Shown here: in pieces, positions 43,753 through 54,120 of the stretch
Numbering within the stretch: position 1 is the stretch's first letter
Layout: each line of letters opens with the position of its first letter
Source: Chengkuizengella sediminis
Lineage (GTDB): Bacteria; Bacillota; Bacilli; Paenibacillales; KCTC-33759
Length of the DNA stretch: 64,000 nucleotides
Assembly (NCBI RefSeq): GCF_010078385.1
Contig: NZ_SIJC01000001.1
Location: 310,001 to 374,000, forward strand
Reading direction: 5' to 3'
The notes under the pieces: model-generated
Databases searched by the model: none
What the model was told of the DNA's origin: nothing
Seen by the model: the letters and a program-made list of their open reading frames with translations, nothing else
Made by a program: the position numbers and the translations under genes

Positions 43753-45519
43753 ATGGCTATAGACGGACTCGTTATTCACGCACTTATACACGAACTTCAA
43801 AATTGTGTAGGTGGAAGAATTAATAAAATATATCAACCCAACGAACATGACATACGTTTACATATAAGAGCCCAAGGGAAAAATCAAAAGTTAATCCTTT
43901 CAGCAAACCCCACTTATCCTAGGGCACATTTAACAGAAGGATCTTCTCGTAATCCAATGGAAGCTCCAATGTTTTGTATGTTATTAAGAAAACATTGTGA
44001 AAATGGCATTATTGAGTCCATTCACCAGATTGAACTCGAACGAATATTTCATATTAAAGTTAGACAAAGAGATGAATTAGGTGATTTTAATCGCAAAGTC
44101 ATTGTAGTAGAAATTATGGGACGTCATAGTAATATTATCTTGTTAGATTTAGAAAAAAATATAATTTTTGATAGCATCCACCATATTAATGCCTTGATTA
44201 ATAGACATAGAGTTGTTTTACCTGGCGCAGAATATATCACTCCTCCTGATCAAGGAAAAATAAATCCGCTAAATTGTTCAGAGGATCAAATGAATGAGTT
44301 ATTTAGAAATACAGAGTTTGGAGAGGAAGAAAAATCTTGGCAGTTTATCCTAAATAACTTTAGCGGGATCAGTCCTATTACTGCAAAGGAAATCGTCAGT
44401 CGGTGTGAAATTTCATTAAATTGTTTAGTAAACGAACTTCTAAAGAATGAACAACAAAAGCAAAAATTAATAAAAACATTTATAAGACTTATGCAGCAAT
44501 TAAAAAATAATCAATATCAGCCCACTATCTTAGAAACCTCCAATAAAATCTTATTTAATATTTTAGAGCTTACACATGTTCAAGGGAAGATGACATCCTT
44601 CAACTCCATTCATCAATGTTTGGATGAGTATTTTGGAAGCAAAGTTGAAAGAGATATTATGCGACAAAAGGTAGGGGATCTTCTAAAATTAATTCAAAAT
44701 GAAAAAAATAAAAATATAAAGAAACTTAAAAAACTAAACAGAACAATAGAGCAAGCTGAGGAAGCAGATATGTACCGTATTTATGGTGAACTTCTTACCG
44801 CATCTCTACATGAAATCAATCGTGGAGATAAAGAAATAGAAGTGATCAATTATTATGATGAAGATCAGAGCAAAATTAAAATCCCATTAAATCAAAAGTT
44901 ATCACCTTCAGAAAATGCTCAATCTTATTTTAAAAAATATACAAAAAGCAAAAATAGTGTATCAGTAGTTAAAGAGCAAATTGAAGTAACCCAAAAAGAA
45001 GTAGAATATTTAGACACCATTCTTCAACAAATGAGTTCAGCTTCTCTTGGAGATATAGATGAAATAAAAGAGGAATTGATCGAACAAGGTTACATTCGAA
45101 AACGTAACACTGGGAAAAAGAAAAAGAAAAAAAATGACAAACCTTCTTTAACTTGTTATACCTCAAGTGAGGGAATACAAATTTATGTTGGAAAAAACAA
45201 TCTCCAAAACGAGTATTTAACCAATCGTTTTGCAAGTTACAAAGATACATGGTTACATACTAAAGATATACCCGGTTCACATGTTGTTATAAAAAGTACC
45301 GAGTTTGGAGAAAAAACATTAGAAGAAGCCGCCATGATTGCAGCTTATTTCAGCAAAGCAAAGGAGTCAAGTCAAGTCCCCGTTGATTACACACTTATTC
45401 GTCATGTGCGTAAACCAAATGGCTCAAAACCTGGGTATGTGATATACGACAATCAGAAAACGGTCTTTATCACACCTGAAGAAGAAGTGATTAAAAAGAT
45501 GGAGCAGTGTATGAAATAG
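43753..45519 (+). CDS. rqcH: RqcH (Rqc2/NFACT family), ribosome quality control protein
   Basis: A 588-aa NFACT protein. The NFACT-N domain (about 1-180) begins MAIDGLVIHALIHELQNCVG. Central helix-hairpin-helix and coiled-coil regions follow, then a lysine-rich stretch (KKKKKKN near residue 457). The NFACT-R domain has KDTWLHTKDIPGSHVVI near residue 500. RqcH adds C-terminal alanine tails to stalled nascent chains on 50S subunits. Earlier annotation as fibronectin-binding protein is common. A strong terminator follows. Confidence 0.95.
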   Translation: MAIDGLVIHALIHELQNCVGGRINKIYQPNEHDIRLHIRAQGKNQKLILSANPTYPRAHLTEGSSRNPMEAPMFCMLLRKHCENGIIESIHQIELERIFHIKVRQRDELGDFNRKVIVVEIMGRHSNIILLDLEKNIIFDSIHHINALINRHRVVLPGAEYITPPDQGKINPLNCSEDQMNELFRNTEFGEEEKSWQFILNNFSGISPITAKEIVSRCEISLNCLVNELLKNEQQKQKLIKTFIRLMQQLKNNQYQPTILETSNKILFNILELTHVQGKMTSFNSIHQCLDEYFGSKVERDIMRQKVGDLLKLIQNEKNKNIKKLKKLNRTIEQAEEADMYRIYGELLTASLHEINRGDKEIEVINYYDEDQSKIKIPLNQKLSPSENAQSYFKKYTKSKNSVSVVKEQIEVTQKEVEYLDTILQQMSSASLGDIDEIKEELIEQGYIRKRNTGKKKKKKNDKPSLTCYTSSEGIQIYVGKNNLQNEYLTNRFASYKDTWLHTKDIPGSHVVIKSTEFGEKTLEEAAMIAAYFSKAKESSQVPVDYTLIRHVRKPNGSKPGYVIYDNQKTVFITPEEEVIKKMEQCMK

Positions 45520-45544
45520 TTGAGAGTGTTTTTGAAAGTCAATA

Positions 45545-45576
45545 AATAGTATGCCAAACTAATGTGGCATACTATT
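45545..45576 (+). terminator. rqcH terminator
   Basis: AATAGTATGCCA (45545-45556) pairs perfectly with TGGCATACTATT (45565-45576) and is followed by a T-tract, 26 bp after the rqcH stop. It may also serve the convergent lipoprotein gene. Confidence 0.85.
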
Positions 45577-45584
45577 TTTGTACA

Positions 45585-46118
45585 TTAAGAATTTTCTTTC
45601 ATATTGTTTACTATTGCATAGTCAATCAAATCGTGCATTTTCTCAATTGCTTCATCACTAAGTAAGTATTGATCTCCATCATCTAATAAAATGACATATT
45701 CATCCACAAACTTGAGATGATATAAATGTAATCCATCAAATTTAATAGTTACTTTAGAAGAATTAGGGTCAGTTATATTGGTATCATTAAAACCTTTATC
45801 ATTAACAAAAAGTTGTACCCTAAAATTGTACCCTGAAGGTTCATTCTCATAATCATTTGATATTTTTTTGGCACCTTTCATAGCTTGTACAAAATCATAG
45901 ATATCATCATTTGAATCCATTTTTTTAGACCAGACGACATTAAAAACGTCATGTGTTGCAGTAGGTCTAGATCTATATACTTCAATAGAAATAACATCAG
46001 CAGCATCTAGTTTATGATAATTACCCCATACTTCATCAGATACTTTCATATCACTACAACTAACAATTATTATGATGAAGCATAATACAACCAAGACTCC
46101 TATATTGGTTCTAATCAA
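45585..46118 (-). CDS. Predicted lipoprotein of unknown function
   Basis: A 177-aa protein with a lipoprotein signal peptide: short basic N-terminus, hydrophobic VLVVLCFIIIIVSC and a lipobox Cys near residue 21. The mature part is about 155 residues, mixed alpha/beta and acidic, with no family that I recognise. TTG start at 46118 with GGGG about 8 nt upstream. It lies 32 bp after the PHP gene on the same strand, possibly in one transcript, and 9 bp from the rqcH terminator. Confidence 0.7.
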   Translation of the reverse strand: MIRTNIGVLVVLCFIIIIVSCSDMKVSDEVWGNYHKLDAADVISIEVYRSRPTATHDVFNVVWSKKMDSNDDIYDFVQAMKGAKKISNDYENEPSGYNFRVQLFVNDKGFNDTNITDPNSSKVTIKFDGLHLYHLKFVDEYVILLDDGDQYLLSDEAIEKMHDLIDYAIVNNMKENS

Positions 46119-46150
46119 ACTACTTACCCCTGTTCTTTACAAATGATATT

Positions 46151-46999
46151 TTAATTTCTTTTATTTTTCAGCATTGATAACACTTTTATATTTATTTTTC
46201 TACCACCAATTGGAGCATGAAACACTTCACCATTTCGTTCACCGTGAAAATCAGAACCTGCTGTTACGACCAATTGATATTTATTAGCTAACCTAAGATA
46301 CTTCTCCTCTTCCTCAGAGCTGTGATCCGAATGGTATACTTCTAATCCATCTACCCCATGTTGAATTAACTCTTCGACCAATTCATCATTTTCATATAAT
46401 CCAGGATGTGCGATCACGGCAACACCACCTGCTTGTCTTATCCAATCCACAGCTTCAGAGGGATGAATACGTGGAGGGTTTACAAACGCTTTTCCATCTT
46501 TGCCGAGATATAATTCAAATGCTTCCTTAATCGTTTTAACAATTCCTTTATGAACTAGTACTTCAGCAATATGCGGTCTTCCTACTGTTTGTCTTGTTTT
46601 TTTCTTTGGGGCCAGCTCTAAAACATCATCCATCGTAATTTCTATACCTAGATCTTGCAGTTTTTTAATCATCATGTCATTACGAATAGATCTAACATCG
46701 CGAAGTTGATCTAACCGCTCTAAAAAAATGGTATCTTCATAATTTATATAATAACCAAGTATATGAATATCCAATTTATTAGCAACAGTACTAATTTCAA
46801 TACCTGGAACAACGTCAATTCCAATTTTTTCACCTTCAGCTATTGCTTGCTTTAATCCTGAAACAGTATCATGATCCGTAATTGCCACACCAGCTAAACC
46901 CTTTTCTTTTGCCATTTTTACATTTTCGCTTGGAAGATGAAGTCCATCAGACGCTAATGTATGTGTATGAAGATCTACGTATTGATTGCTATTACTCAT
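46151..46999 (-). CDS. PHP-domain phosphoesterase (RNase AM/TrpH-like)
   Basis: A 282-aa PHP metal-dependent phosphoesterase. Metal motifs are YVDLHTHTLASDGLHLP at the N-terminus, VAITDHDTVSG near residue 40, VVPGIEIST near residue 65, AGGVAVIAHPG near 185 and TAGSDFHG near 250. Relatives are nucleoside 3',5'-bisphosphate phosphatases or 5'-3' exonucleases acting on RNA ends. The start is uncertain: ATG 46999 has GGA 6 nt upstream and ATG 47017 has no ribosome site. A partial dispersed repeat lies upstream. Confidence 0.88.
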   Translation of the reverse strand: MSNSNQYVDLHTHTLASDGLHLPSENVKMAKEKGLAGVAITDHDTVSGLKQAIAEGEKIGIDVVPGIEISTVANKLDIHILGYYINYEDTIFLERLDQLRDVRSIRNDMMIKKLQDLGIEITMDDVLELAPKKKTRQTVGRPHIAEVLVHKGIVKTIKEAFELYLGKDGKAFVNPPRIHPSEAVDWIRQAGGVAVIAHPGLYENDELVEELIQHGVDGLEVYHSDHSSEEEEKYLRLANKYQLVVTAGSDFHGERNGEVFHAPIGGRKINIKVLSMLKNKRN

Positions 47000-47050
47000 G
47001 TTAAGTCCAACTTTCATTTAGAATATTTCGATTGTTATTTTATTTTCTTC

Positions 47051-47090
47051 ATTCGGATTATTCTTCAGAGCTTCCCTTCACTTTTTGGGG
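47051..47090 (-). repeat. Dispersed intergenic repeat, partial copy 3
   Basis: The reverse complement begins CCCCAAAAAGTGAAG and ends AATAATCCGAAT after 40 bases. The same two ends at the same spacing occur in the copy at 8432. It lies 4 bp after the LysR stop codon. Confidence 0.55.
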
Positions 47091-47094
47091 TTGC

Positions 47095-48000
47095 TTATAG
47101 CCATTTACCTAAATCACGTTCTCTAAGAAATTTCAAAAAGGTGATGGCTGAAATCGGTAAAATAGCAGTGTTTATATGTACCGAATAAAAATCTCTTTTA
47201 AAAGAAATACCATGGATAGTTTTAGTATGTAACAAACCTAAGGTTTTTTCATGTTTAACAGATGAATGTGAAAGTATGGATATACCAGAACCTGATTCCA
47301 CAGCTGATTTAACTGCACCTGTACTTCCTAATTCCATCACGATATTCATAGCGTTTACTTCAACCCCATGTTTAGATAATTCTTTTTCCATTACCTGTCT
47401 AGTTCCAGAACCCTGTTCCCTTAAAATAAAAGGATACTTTATTACATCTTCTAGCATTATAATATCTAATTCCAAAAGAGGATGATTTGAAGGTAAAATT
47501 AATGTAAGTTCGTCACTTAAAACAGATTCCGTTTGCAAATCTGGATGATGAATCTCCGCTTCTATTAATCCAAACGTTAATTTATGTTTTAATATTTCAT
47601 CTAATATTTGAGTTGTATTATTCACTTTTAAACTGACTGAAATATCTGGATATTCAGATGAGAAGGGTCCTAAAATTCTTGGTAAAATGTATTCACCTAT
47701 AGTAAGACTGGCACCCAACTGTAATCTAGCTTTTAAAGAGTGTGTAAATTTAGACATTGCCTCATCTGTTTCTTTAATTAAATGAAAGCTTTGTTTCGCA
47801 TACGGCAATAAAGCCTTCCCTGCTTCAGAACAAACTACTTTTTTTGTTGTACGATGAAACAATTTAGTACCAAAGTGTTCTTCAAGCGCTTGTATTTGCA
47901 TCGTTACAGCAGGTTGAGTCATATGTAAAAATTGTGCAGCCGCTGAAAAACTACCTTTTTCAGCAACCGTAAAAAAAATATGAAGTTGATGAAAATTCAT
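47095..48000 (-). CDS. LysR-family transcriptional regulator
   Basis: A 301-aa LysR regulator. The winged helix-turn-helix lies in residues 1-60 (MNFHQLHIFFTVAEKGSFSA to TQPAVTMQIQALEEHFGTKL), and a substrate-binding effector domain follows from about residue 90. CysL-like or selenium/sulfur-type members share the EQGSGTRQVMEKEL and GSTGAVKSAVESGSGISIL motifs seen here. ATG at 48000 is chosen; an upstream ATG is open to 48018. It is a single gene between the opp operon and the PHP gene, and its target cannot be read from context. Confidence 0.9.
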   Translation of the reverse strand: MNFHQLHIFFTVAEKGSFSAAAQFLHMTQPAVTMQIQALEEHFGTKLFHRTTKKVVCSEAGKALLPYAKQSFHLIKETDEAMSKFTHSLKARLQLGASLTIGEYILPRILGPFSSEYPDISVSLKVNNTTQILDEILKHKLTFGLIEAEIHHPDLQTESVLSDELTLILPSNHPLLELDIIMLEDVIKYPFILREQGSGTRQVMEKELSKHGVEVNAMNIVMELGSTGAVKSAVESGSGISILSHSSVKHEKTLGLLHTKTIHGISFKRDFYSVHINTAILPISAITFLKFLRERDLGKWL

Positions 48001-48108
48001 GGGAATCATCCTCTCCATTTCAATCGCAACTTTTAATTAGATGCATGTATACACTATTATATATAAAGTATCCCATAAAAGTGAAGAAAAATAAAAAGTA
48101 GAGAAGAG

Positions 48109-48151
48109 GAATCCCCGATTGCGGATGTTACTTTCCTGCAATCGGGGATTC
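48109..48151. terminator. Strong hairpin after the first opp operon
   Basis: GAATCCCCGATTGC (48109-48122) pairs perfectly with GCAATCGGGGATTC (48138-48151). It lies 15 bp after the oppF stop. The T-tract is clearer on the plus strand (TTTTTAG). Confidence 0.75.
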
Positions 48152-48165
48152 TTTTTAGAGATTTG

Positions 48166-49128
48166 TCATACTTCAGTATAATGACATGCAGCCCAATGAC
48201 CCGGTTTAATCTCTTGGAATTCTGGTTTAATTTCCTCACATTTATCAGAAGCAATCGGACAACGTGTACGAAAAGCACACCCACTTGGTGGATTAATCGG
48301 GCTAGGTAAATCACCTGTTAATACAGTCCCTTCACGTTGTTCCTCAACATCTGGATCAGGTATCGGAATGGCAGACATCAGAGCTTTTGTATACGGATGT
48401 AAAGGGTCTTTGTATAGTGTGTGACTATCCGCTAGTTCCACAATATTTCCTAAGTACATGACAATGACTCTATCACTGATATGTTTCACCATAGATAAAT
48501 CATGTGCAATAAATAAATATGTTAATCCAAGTTTATTTTGTAAATCCTTTAAGAGGTTTACTACTTGTGCTTGTATTGAAACGTCTAAAGCAGAGATTGG
48601 TTCATCACAAATTATAAATTTAGGATTCACTGCTAAAGCTCTTGCTATTCCAATTCTCTGCCTTTGTCCGCCTGAAAATTCGTGAGGATAACGATTTGCA
48701 TGGTCAGGGTTTAAACCGACCAAATCTAATAATTCTTCAACTCTTTTTACACGATCCTGCTTACTTGAACTTAATTTATGTATATCTAACGGCTCAGCTA
48801 TAATATCGCGCACCGTCATTCTGGGGTTTAAGGAAGCGTAGGGATCTTGAAAAATCATTTGCATGTCACGACGTTTTTGTTTTAATTCTTTTGAAGATAA
48901 TGAGAACATATTTTCCCCATTTACTAACATTTCTCCACAAGTAGGTTCATACAAACGAAGCATCGTTCTTCCAACTGTAGATTTACCACATCCAGATTCT
49001 CCAACCATTCCTAAAGTTTCTCCATTTTGAATAGTGAAATTGACACCATCTACTGCTTTTAATACTTTACCTCTTCCAACTTGAAAGTGTTTTTTTAAAT
49101 TCTTCACTTCAATTAATGGTTGATTCAT
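48166..49128 (-). CDS. oppF: Oligopeptide ABC transporter ATP-binding protein OppF (operon 1)
   Basis: A 320-aa ATPase of an Opp/Dpp-type importer. Walker A is [10 protein letters not shown] near residue 48, the signature [17 protein letters not shown] near 155, and Walker B FIICDEP. The C-terminal oligopeptide/dipeptide domain keeps its cysteine cluster ([15 protein letters not shown] and the later ACHYTEV), a pattern linked to an Fe-S cluster in related Dpp ATPases. ATG at 49128 has AAGGGG upstream and overlaps the oppD stop (ATGA); a longer start at 49167 is less likely. Confidence 0.93.
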   Translation of the reverse strand: MNQPLIEVKNLKKHFQVGRGKVLKAVDGVNFTIQNGETLGMVGESGCGKSTVGRTMLRLYEPTCGEMLVNGENMFSLSSKELKQKRRDMQMIFQDPYASLNPRMTVRDIIAEPLDIHKLSSSKQDRVKRVEELLDLVGLNPDHANRYPHEFSGGQRQRIGIARALAVNPKFIICDEPISALDVSIQAQVVNLLKDLQNKLGLTYLFIAHDLSMVKHISDRVIVMYLGNIVELADSHTLYKDPLHPYTKALMSAIPIPDPDVEEQREGTVLTGDLPSPINPPSGCAFRTRCPIASDKCEEIKPEFQEIKPGHWAACHYTEV

Positions 49129-50117
49129 AATTTCACCCCTTGTGCCATCGGATGCATTAACCAACATCTAGAATGCTGACTTTCAGAGATTTTATAGAGA
49201 TCAGGATCCTCTTGTTTACAAATATTCATCGCATCGTCACAACGATCGCAAAAACCACATCCCTTTGGAGGACTAATTAAATCTGGTGGAGTGCCAAATA
49301 TCGGAACTAAGGAAGTTGCTTTTTCTTGATCTAATCTTGGAATTGATCTAAGCAATCCTCTAGTATACGGATGCTGAGGACTTTTAAAAATCTCACGTTT
49401 TGTGCCTTGCTCCACTACTTTTCCTGCATACATCACAACAATACGGTCACAAAGGTCAGCTACAACCCCAAGATCATGGGTAATGAGTATTATCGACGTA
49501 TTCATCTGTTTCTGGAGGTTTTTCATTAGCTTCAAAATTTGTGCTTGGATGGTCACATCCAAAGCCGTTGTTGGTTCATCCGCAATTAATAATTTCGGGT
49601 TGGATGCTAATGCGATTGCGATCATTGCCCTCTGTCTCATACCTCCGCTAAATTCATGTGGGTACTGATTGATCCGTTTCTCAGGCTGAGGGATTTCAAC
49701 TAGCTTTAATAGTTCTATCGCTCTTTCAGTTGCAGCTTTTGGACTCAATCCTTGATGTTTAATAAGTCCCTCTCGAATTTGTTTCCCAACTTTCATAGTA
49801 GGATTTAATGAAGTCATTGGGTCCTGAAATATCATCCCAATTTCTTTTCCACGAATCTCAAACATATCTTTTTTGGATTTCGTAACAATTTCCTCGCCAT
49901 TAAACAATATAGAACCTTGTTTGATTTCCCCTGGCGGCATCGGAATTAATTTCATTATCGTTTGAGCTGTTACACTTTTTCCACAACCTGACTCTCCAAC
50001 AATCGCAACAGTCTCTCCTTTAAGCACATCGAAACTTACTCCACGAACAGCTTGTACTTCTCCAGAATAAGTCTGAAAGGATACGTGTAAATCCTTTACT
50101 TCTAACAACTTTTCCAA
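49125..50117 (-). CDS. oppD: Oligopeptide ABC transporter ATP-binding protein OppD (operon 1)
   Basis: A 330-aa ATPase partner of OppF. Walker A is [10 protein letters not shown] near residue 37, signature [17 protein letters not shown] near 155, Walker [13 protein letters not shown]. The C-terminal region keeps cysteines: [15 protein letters not shown] and RCWLMHP, in contrast to the second operon. TTG at 50117 ([10 protein letters not shown]) has GGAGGT 7 nt upstream; a GTG at 50126 sits directly on the Shine-Dalgarno site. It follows oppC. Confidence 0.93.
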   Translation of the reverse strand: MEKLLEVKDLHVSFQTYSGEVQAVRGVSFDVLKGETVAIVGESGCGKSVTAQTIMKLIPMPPGEIKQGSILFNGEEIVTKSKKDMFEIRGKEIGMIFQDPMTSLNPTMKVGKQIREGLIKHQGLSPKAATERAIELLKLVEIPQPEKRINQYPHEFSGGMRQRAMIAIALASNPKLLIADEPTTALDVTIQAQILKLMKNLQKQMNTSIILITHDLGVVADLCDRIVVMYAGKVVEQGTKREIFKSPQHPYTRGLLRSIPRLDQEKATSLVPIFGTPPDLISPPKGCGFCDRCDDAMNICKQEDPDLYKISESQHSRCWLMHPMAQGVKL

Positions 50118-50131
50118 ATGAACCACCTCCC

Positions 50132-51061
50132 TTATTTGCGTAATCGTGGATCAAGTGCATCACGTAATCCATCACCTAAAATATTAAATGCCAATATCGT
50201 TACACTGATAAAAAATGCTGGGAAAAATATTCTCCAAGGAAAATAACGTAATGCCTGTATCCCATCACTTGCCATCGTTCCCCAACTAGCGATCGGCGCC
50301 TGAACACCCAGCCCTAAAAAGCTTAAAAAAGCTTCTGTAAATATAGCTAATGGAATCGTTAGTGTCATCGTAACAATAATGGGTCCCATGGCATTAGGTA
50401 TTAAATGTCTAAATAACAAACGTTTTGTATTTGCACCTAATGAACGTGCAGATAATACAAATTCTTGCTCCTTTAATTGAAGGATTTGCCCACGTACAAT
50501 TCTTGCCATGGTGATCCAGCCTGTCACCGTCAATGCTAGGATCATAGTGCCTAATCCTTGTGGTAATACAACCATTAACATTATCACAACTAACAAATAA
50601 GGAATCCCGTACAAAATATCACAAATACGCATCATTACTTCATCTACTCGTCTACCAAAGTACCCAGCAATACTTCCATATATGATACCAATGGTCAAAT
50701 CTATTAATGCTGCAACAACCCCAATAAATAGTGAAATTCTAGCACCGTACCAGGTACGAACAAACATATCTCTTCCTAAATCATCCGTTCCAAACCAATG
50801 CTCAGCCGAAGGAGCTATGTTTTTGTCTTCAAGTACTTGTCCTTGATACTCATAGGAGCTTAAAATGGGTGCAAATATAGCCACGAATACTAATATAATC
50901 AATGTAAATAAAGCAATTATAGCTAATTTATTGCTTTTTAGTCTAATCCAAACATCTTGCCAATAATTTAAACTTTCCCTGGAAATTTTCTCAGCTTGTC
51001 TTACGTCTTTTATATAAGGTTTAAAATGTTCTGGAGTTAAGGTTGTTTTATTAATATTCAT
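50132..51061 (-). CDS. oppC: Oligopeptide ABC transporter permease OppC (operon 1)
   Basis: A 309-aa permease with an N-terminal OppC domain and about six membrane helices. The binding-protein-dependent transport signature is FVLSARSLGANTKRLLFRHL near residue 190. The C-terminus DGLRDALDPRLRK is family-typical. ATG at 51061 has AAAGGAGGGG 6 nt upstream; the frame is open further to 51121 but overlaps oppB. The 11-bp overlap with the oppB end couples the two. Confidence 0.93.
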   Translation of the reverse strand: MNINKTTLTPEHFKPYIKDVRQAEKISRESLNYWQDVWIRLKSNKLAIIALFTLIILVFVAIFAPILSSYEYQGQVLEDKNIAPSAEHWFGTDDLGRDMFVRTWYGARISLFIGVVAALIDLTIGIIYGSIAGYFGRRVDEVMMRICDILYGIPYLLVVIMLMVVLPQGLGTMILALTVTGWITMARIVRGQILQLKEQEFVLSARSLGANTKRLLFRHLIPNAMGPIIVTMTLTIPLAIFTEAFLSFLGLGVQAPIASWGTMASDGIQALRYFPWRIFFPAFFISVTILAFNILGDGLRDALDPRLRK

Positions 51062-52004
51062 TAACATCCCCTCCTTTAACTTCTCCTCCTGTAATATTAA
51101 TCCTTGGATCAATAATTCCATACAACATATCCACTACAAATACCATTAACACAAGAATAATACTGTAAAAAACGGTTGTACCCATAATAACTGTATAATC
51201 TCGATTTGTTATGCTCTGGACAAACTGAGTACCTAATCCAGGGATGCCATAAATATTTTCCACTACAAAACTACCTGTTAGTATACCAGCAGTTAAAGGA
51301 CCTAAATAAGTAACTACTGGGAGAATAGCATTGCGAATCGCATGTTTAATTAAAACCATACTCTCTTTTAACCCCTTGGCTCTCGCTGTTTTAATATAAT
51401 CCTGCTGTAAAACCTCCAACATGTTAGAACGTGTTAAACGAGCAATAAAAGCGATTGGAAGTGCGGATAATGATAATGCGGGGAGTACATGGTGTAAAGG
51501 GGTTTCAAATCTTCCTGCTGGAAAAATATCCAGCTGTATGGCAAAAACATATTGTAAAAATACCGCCAGAATAAAGCTAGGAACAGACATACCAATCACA
51601 GCGATTACCATTGCTGAATAATCCTGAAATTTATTATGATATAATGCCGCTAATACGCCAAAAAACAATCCTAAAGCGATGGATAAAAATAATGCCTCTA
51701 ACCCTAAAACTAACGAAATTTTAAATGTTCTGTTAATGATATCATTCACTGTTTCCGCTTTATATCTAAAAGAAGGACCTAGATCCCAGGTTACTACTGA
51801 TTTAACATAATCAAAATATTGTATAACTAGAGGTTTATCTAAGCCATAATGCGCTTCTAAAGTTTTTAGAATTTCTACTGGAACTTTTTTTTCAGCTGAA
51901 AAGGGTCCACCAGGAACAGCTCTCATTAAGAAAAAGGTTGCTGATATAATAATCCAAAGCGAGATCAAAACAAAAATCAAGCGACGTAAAAGAAACCTAG
52001 TCAA
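51051..52004 (-). CDS. oppB: Oligopeptide ABC transporter permease OppB (operon 1)
   Basis: A 317-aa permease with about six membrane helices and the conserved N-terminal FLLRRLIFVLISLWIIISAT. The EAA-type loop is YIKTARAKGLKESMVLIKHA near residue 205, and the family tail is DMLYGIIDPRI. TTG start with GGAGGT upstream. It lies 110 bp after oppA, separated by a long hairpin. With OppC it forms the pore. Confidence 0.93.
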   Translation of the reverse strand: MTRFLLRRLIFVLISLWIIISATFFLMRAVPGGPFSAEKKVPVEILKTLEAHYGLDKPLVIQYFDYVKSVVTWDLGPSFRYKAETVNDIINRTFKISLVLGLEALFLSIALGLFFGVLAALYHNKFQDYSAMVIAVIGMSVPSFILAVFLQYVFAIQLDIFPAGRFETPLHHVLPALSLSALPIAFIARLTRSNMLEVLQQDYIKTARAKGLKESMVLIKHAIRNAILPVVTYLGPLTAGILTGSFVVENIYGIPGLGTQFVQSITNRDYTVIMGTTVFYSIILVLMVFVVDMLYGIIDPRINITGGEVKGGDVNEY

Positions 52005-52046
52005 ACCGTGCCACCTCCATTTTTACAAATAATGTATCTAAATAGT

Positions 52047-52083
52047 CTTTAAGGTATATGGAGTTTCTCCATATACCTTAAAG
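52047..52083 (-). terminator. Intercistronic hairpin between oppA and oppB (operon 1)
   Basis: CTTTAAGGTATATGGAG (52047-52063) pairs perfectly with CTCCATATACCTTAAAG (52067-52083) around a TTT loop. A 17-bp perfect stem after the binding-protein gene can attenuate or protect mRNA so that oppA outnumbers oppBCDF. No T-tract is present. Confidence 0.8.
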
Positions 52084-52114
52084 TCATAAAGTCTGTTTTA
52101 TTTAAATGATATTA

Positions 52115-53806
52115 TTATTCAAAATGTGCCCATTTTAAATCCGTATTTCCTAAACTATCAAGGAAGATATCTTTTATTTCAAGATTAGAAACATAGTTAT
52201 AAGTATAATAATACACTGGAGCTATTGGCATTTCGTCCATGAAGATCGCTTCTGCATCTTTTAAAAGTTGAGTTCTAGTTGTTACATCCCCCTCAGAATA
52301 GGTTAGATCTAACAAACTAGTGTACTCATCATTGTGCCAACGAGTGTTGTTGTTTCCGCCTAATTCCTTAAATATTTCAAGAAAGTTGATCGGATCGTTG
52401 AAATCACCAATCCAACCATAACGAGCGATTTGGTAATCCCCTTCATCAATTTGATCTAGGTAAACTCCCCATTCCGCATTTTCTAGTGTTAGTTCAATTC
52501 CAAAAACCTGTCTCCATTGCTCTTGAACCGCTTGAGCAATTTTTTGATGTCCTTCACTAGTATTGTGGCTAAGCACTAATGGAGGCAAATCAGCTGCGCT
52601 GGCATATCCTAACTCTTCAAGAGCATCATCAAATAACTGCTTTGCCATTTCTATATTATTATCTTGAAAATAAGGTTCTTTAACTAACTCCATATTTGGA
52701 GGAACAAGCCCCATTGCAGGGATTTGCTCACCTTGCGCTACGTGGTCAATAATAGATTGACGATCAATTGCGTATGCAAACGCCTGACGCATTTTTTTAT
52801 TATTGAAAGGTTCTTTTTCTACATTAAATTTATACATATAAGTTCCAGTTCGAATTTGAGTAGTTAATAATCCTTGATCTTTTAAAATTGGTAATGAGTC
52901 TGTAGGTAAAGAAGAAAACGGAGATCCTGCCCAATCTAATTCCCCATCTTCATATAAAGCTAAAACGGTGCCCTCATCTTCAACTACAGCATATATGATT
53001 CGATCTAACTGTACTGTATCTGCGTCCCAATAATCATCATTTTTAACTAGCTGAACTTCATTACCATGCTCCCAAATATCCAATTTGAAAGGACCATTGC
53101 TAACATATAAATCACCAGCATCATTAGCCCATGTTTCATTAGCTTCTACAATTTTTTTATTTACTGGTTTATACGTTGTAAATGCTAAGAGCTCCATGAT
53201 ATAAGGAGTTGGGTTTTCAAGTGTAACTTCTAGCGTTTTATCATCTATCGCTTTTACCCCAACATCATCCATGCTTCCTTCTCCTGTATTGGCTGCTTCC
53301 GCATTTTTAATGTAATAAAGCTGATATGCATAATCTGCTGCAAATGCTGGTTCCAATACACGTTTCCAAGCATATTCATAATCATGAGCTGTTACTGGAT
53401 CACCATTTGTCCAACTGTGATCTCTTAAAGTAAACGTATAGGTTAAATAATCATCTGAGATTTCTAAGTTTTCAGCTCCTGCTAAAGCAGGACCATCAGG
53501 AGTAACACGGGTTAAACCTTCAAAAACTCCACGAAGAACAGTAGATGAAGTTGTATCAGTTGCTTGACCTGGATCTAAAGTGGGTGGTTCACTTGGAAAA
53601 CTTGCACGAAATACTTTTTCTGTCATTTCTTCACCAGGTGTATTTGCTTCATCATTATCATCTTTTTGATCATTAGTATCATCTGTCTTCTCAACCTCTT
53701 CTGGTTCTGTCGTCGTATCTTCAGAACATCCGACTAAAGCTAACCCCATTACAAATATTAAAGCTAAAACTGTCAGGAAACTTATTTTGAACCCCTTTTT
53801 CATCAT
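52115..53806 (-). CDS. oppA: Oligopeptide-binding lipoprotein OppA (operon 1)
   Basis: A 563-aa extracellular substrate-binding lipoprotein. The signal peptide ends in LALVGC with the lipid-anchored Cys27. An acidic linker rich in Glu, Asp and Thr (about 28-60) precedes the SBP domain of family 5, which starts VFRASFPSEPPTLDPGQATD and continues with RDHSWTNGDPVTAHDYEYAW. It probably binds oligopeptides at the cell surface and delivers them to OppBC. It leads operon 1; the promoter is in the 400 bp upstream, which holds no other gene. Confidence 0.93.
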   Translation of the reverse strand: MMKKGFKISFLTVLALIFVMGLALVGCSEDTTTEPEEVEKTDDTNDQKDDNDEANTPGEEMTEKVFRASFPSEPPTLDPGQATDTTSSTVLRGVFEGLTRVTPDGPALAGAENLEISDDYLTYTFTLRDHSWTNGDPVTAHDYEYAWKRVLEPAFAADYAYQLYYIKNAEAANTGEGSMDDVGVKAIDDKTLEVTLENPTPYIMELLAFTTYKPVNKKIVEANETWANDAGDLYVSNGPFKLDIWEHGNEVQLVKNDDYWDADTVQLDRIIYAVVEDEGTVLALYEDGELDWAGSPFSSLPTDSLPILKDQGLLTTQIRTGTYMYKFNVEKEPFNNKKMRQAFAYAIDRQSIIDHVAQGEQIPAMGLVPPNMELVKEPYFQDNNIEMAKQLFDDALEELGYASAADLPPLVLSHNTSEGHQKIAQAVQEQWRQVFGIELTLENAEWGVYLDQIDEGDYQIARYGWIGDFNDPINFLEIFKELGGNNNTRWHNDEYTSLLDLTYSEGDVTTRTQLLKDAEAIFMDEMPIAPVYYYTYNYVSNLEIKDIFLDSLGNTDLKWAHFE

Positions 53807-54120
53807 TTATTTCCCCCTTATTTTTTTTGCCATCATCTATCGAATTTATGATAGTTTTAAGGAAAAATGATCCACTTGAATAAAAGCACTCAACCAAATG
53901 AAGCAAAACTCTCTTTCTACATTACAATTTAACAAGCGGATCTGCTTTTGTATTTTAAAAAACTTTATCCGGGGAGATTTAGTATTCATAAAATAAGCAC
54001 TATTTTTTCCTAAACTTTCTAAATACGAAAAATGTGACCGTGTTCATAACTATTTATATTAAATTAATACATTTATATAACTAAAAATTAGGACAAATTA
54101 TTATATTATTAATCATTCCT
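53807..54120. other. Intergenic region upstream of oppA (operon 1)
   Basis: No gene is visible. It is strongly AT-rich and ends at the terminator pair of operon 2. The oppA ribosome site AAGGGGGAAATA lies directly before its start. No clear -35/-10 pair could be assigned. Confidence 0.4.
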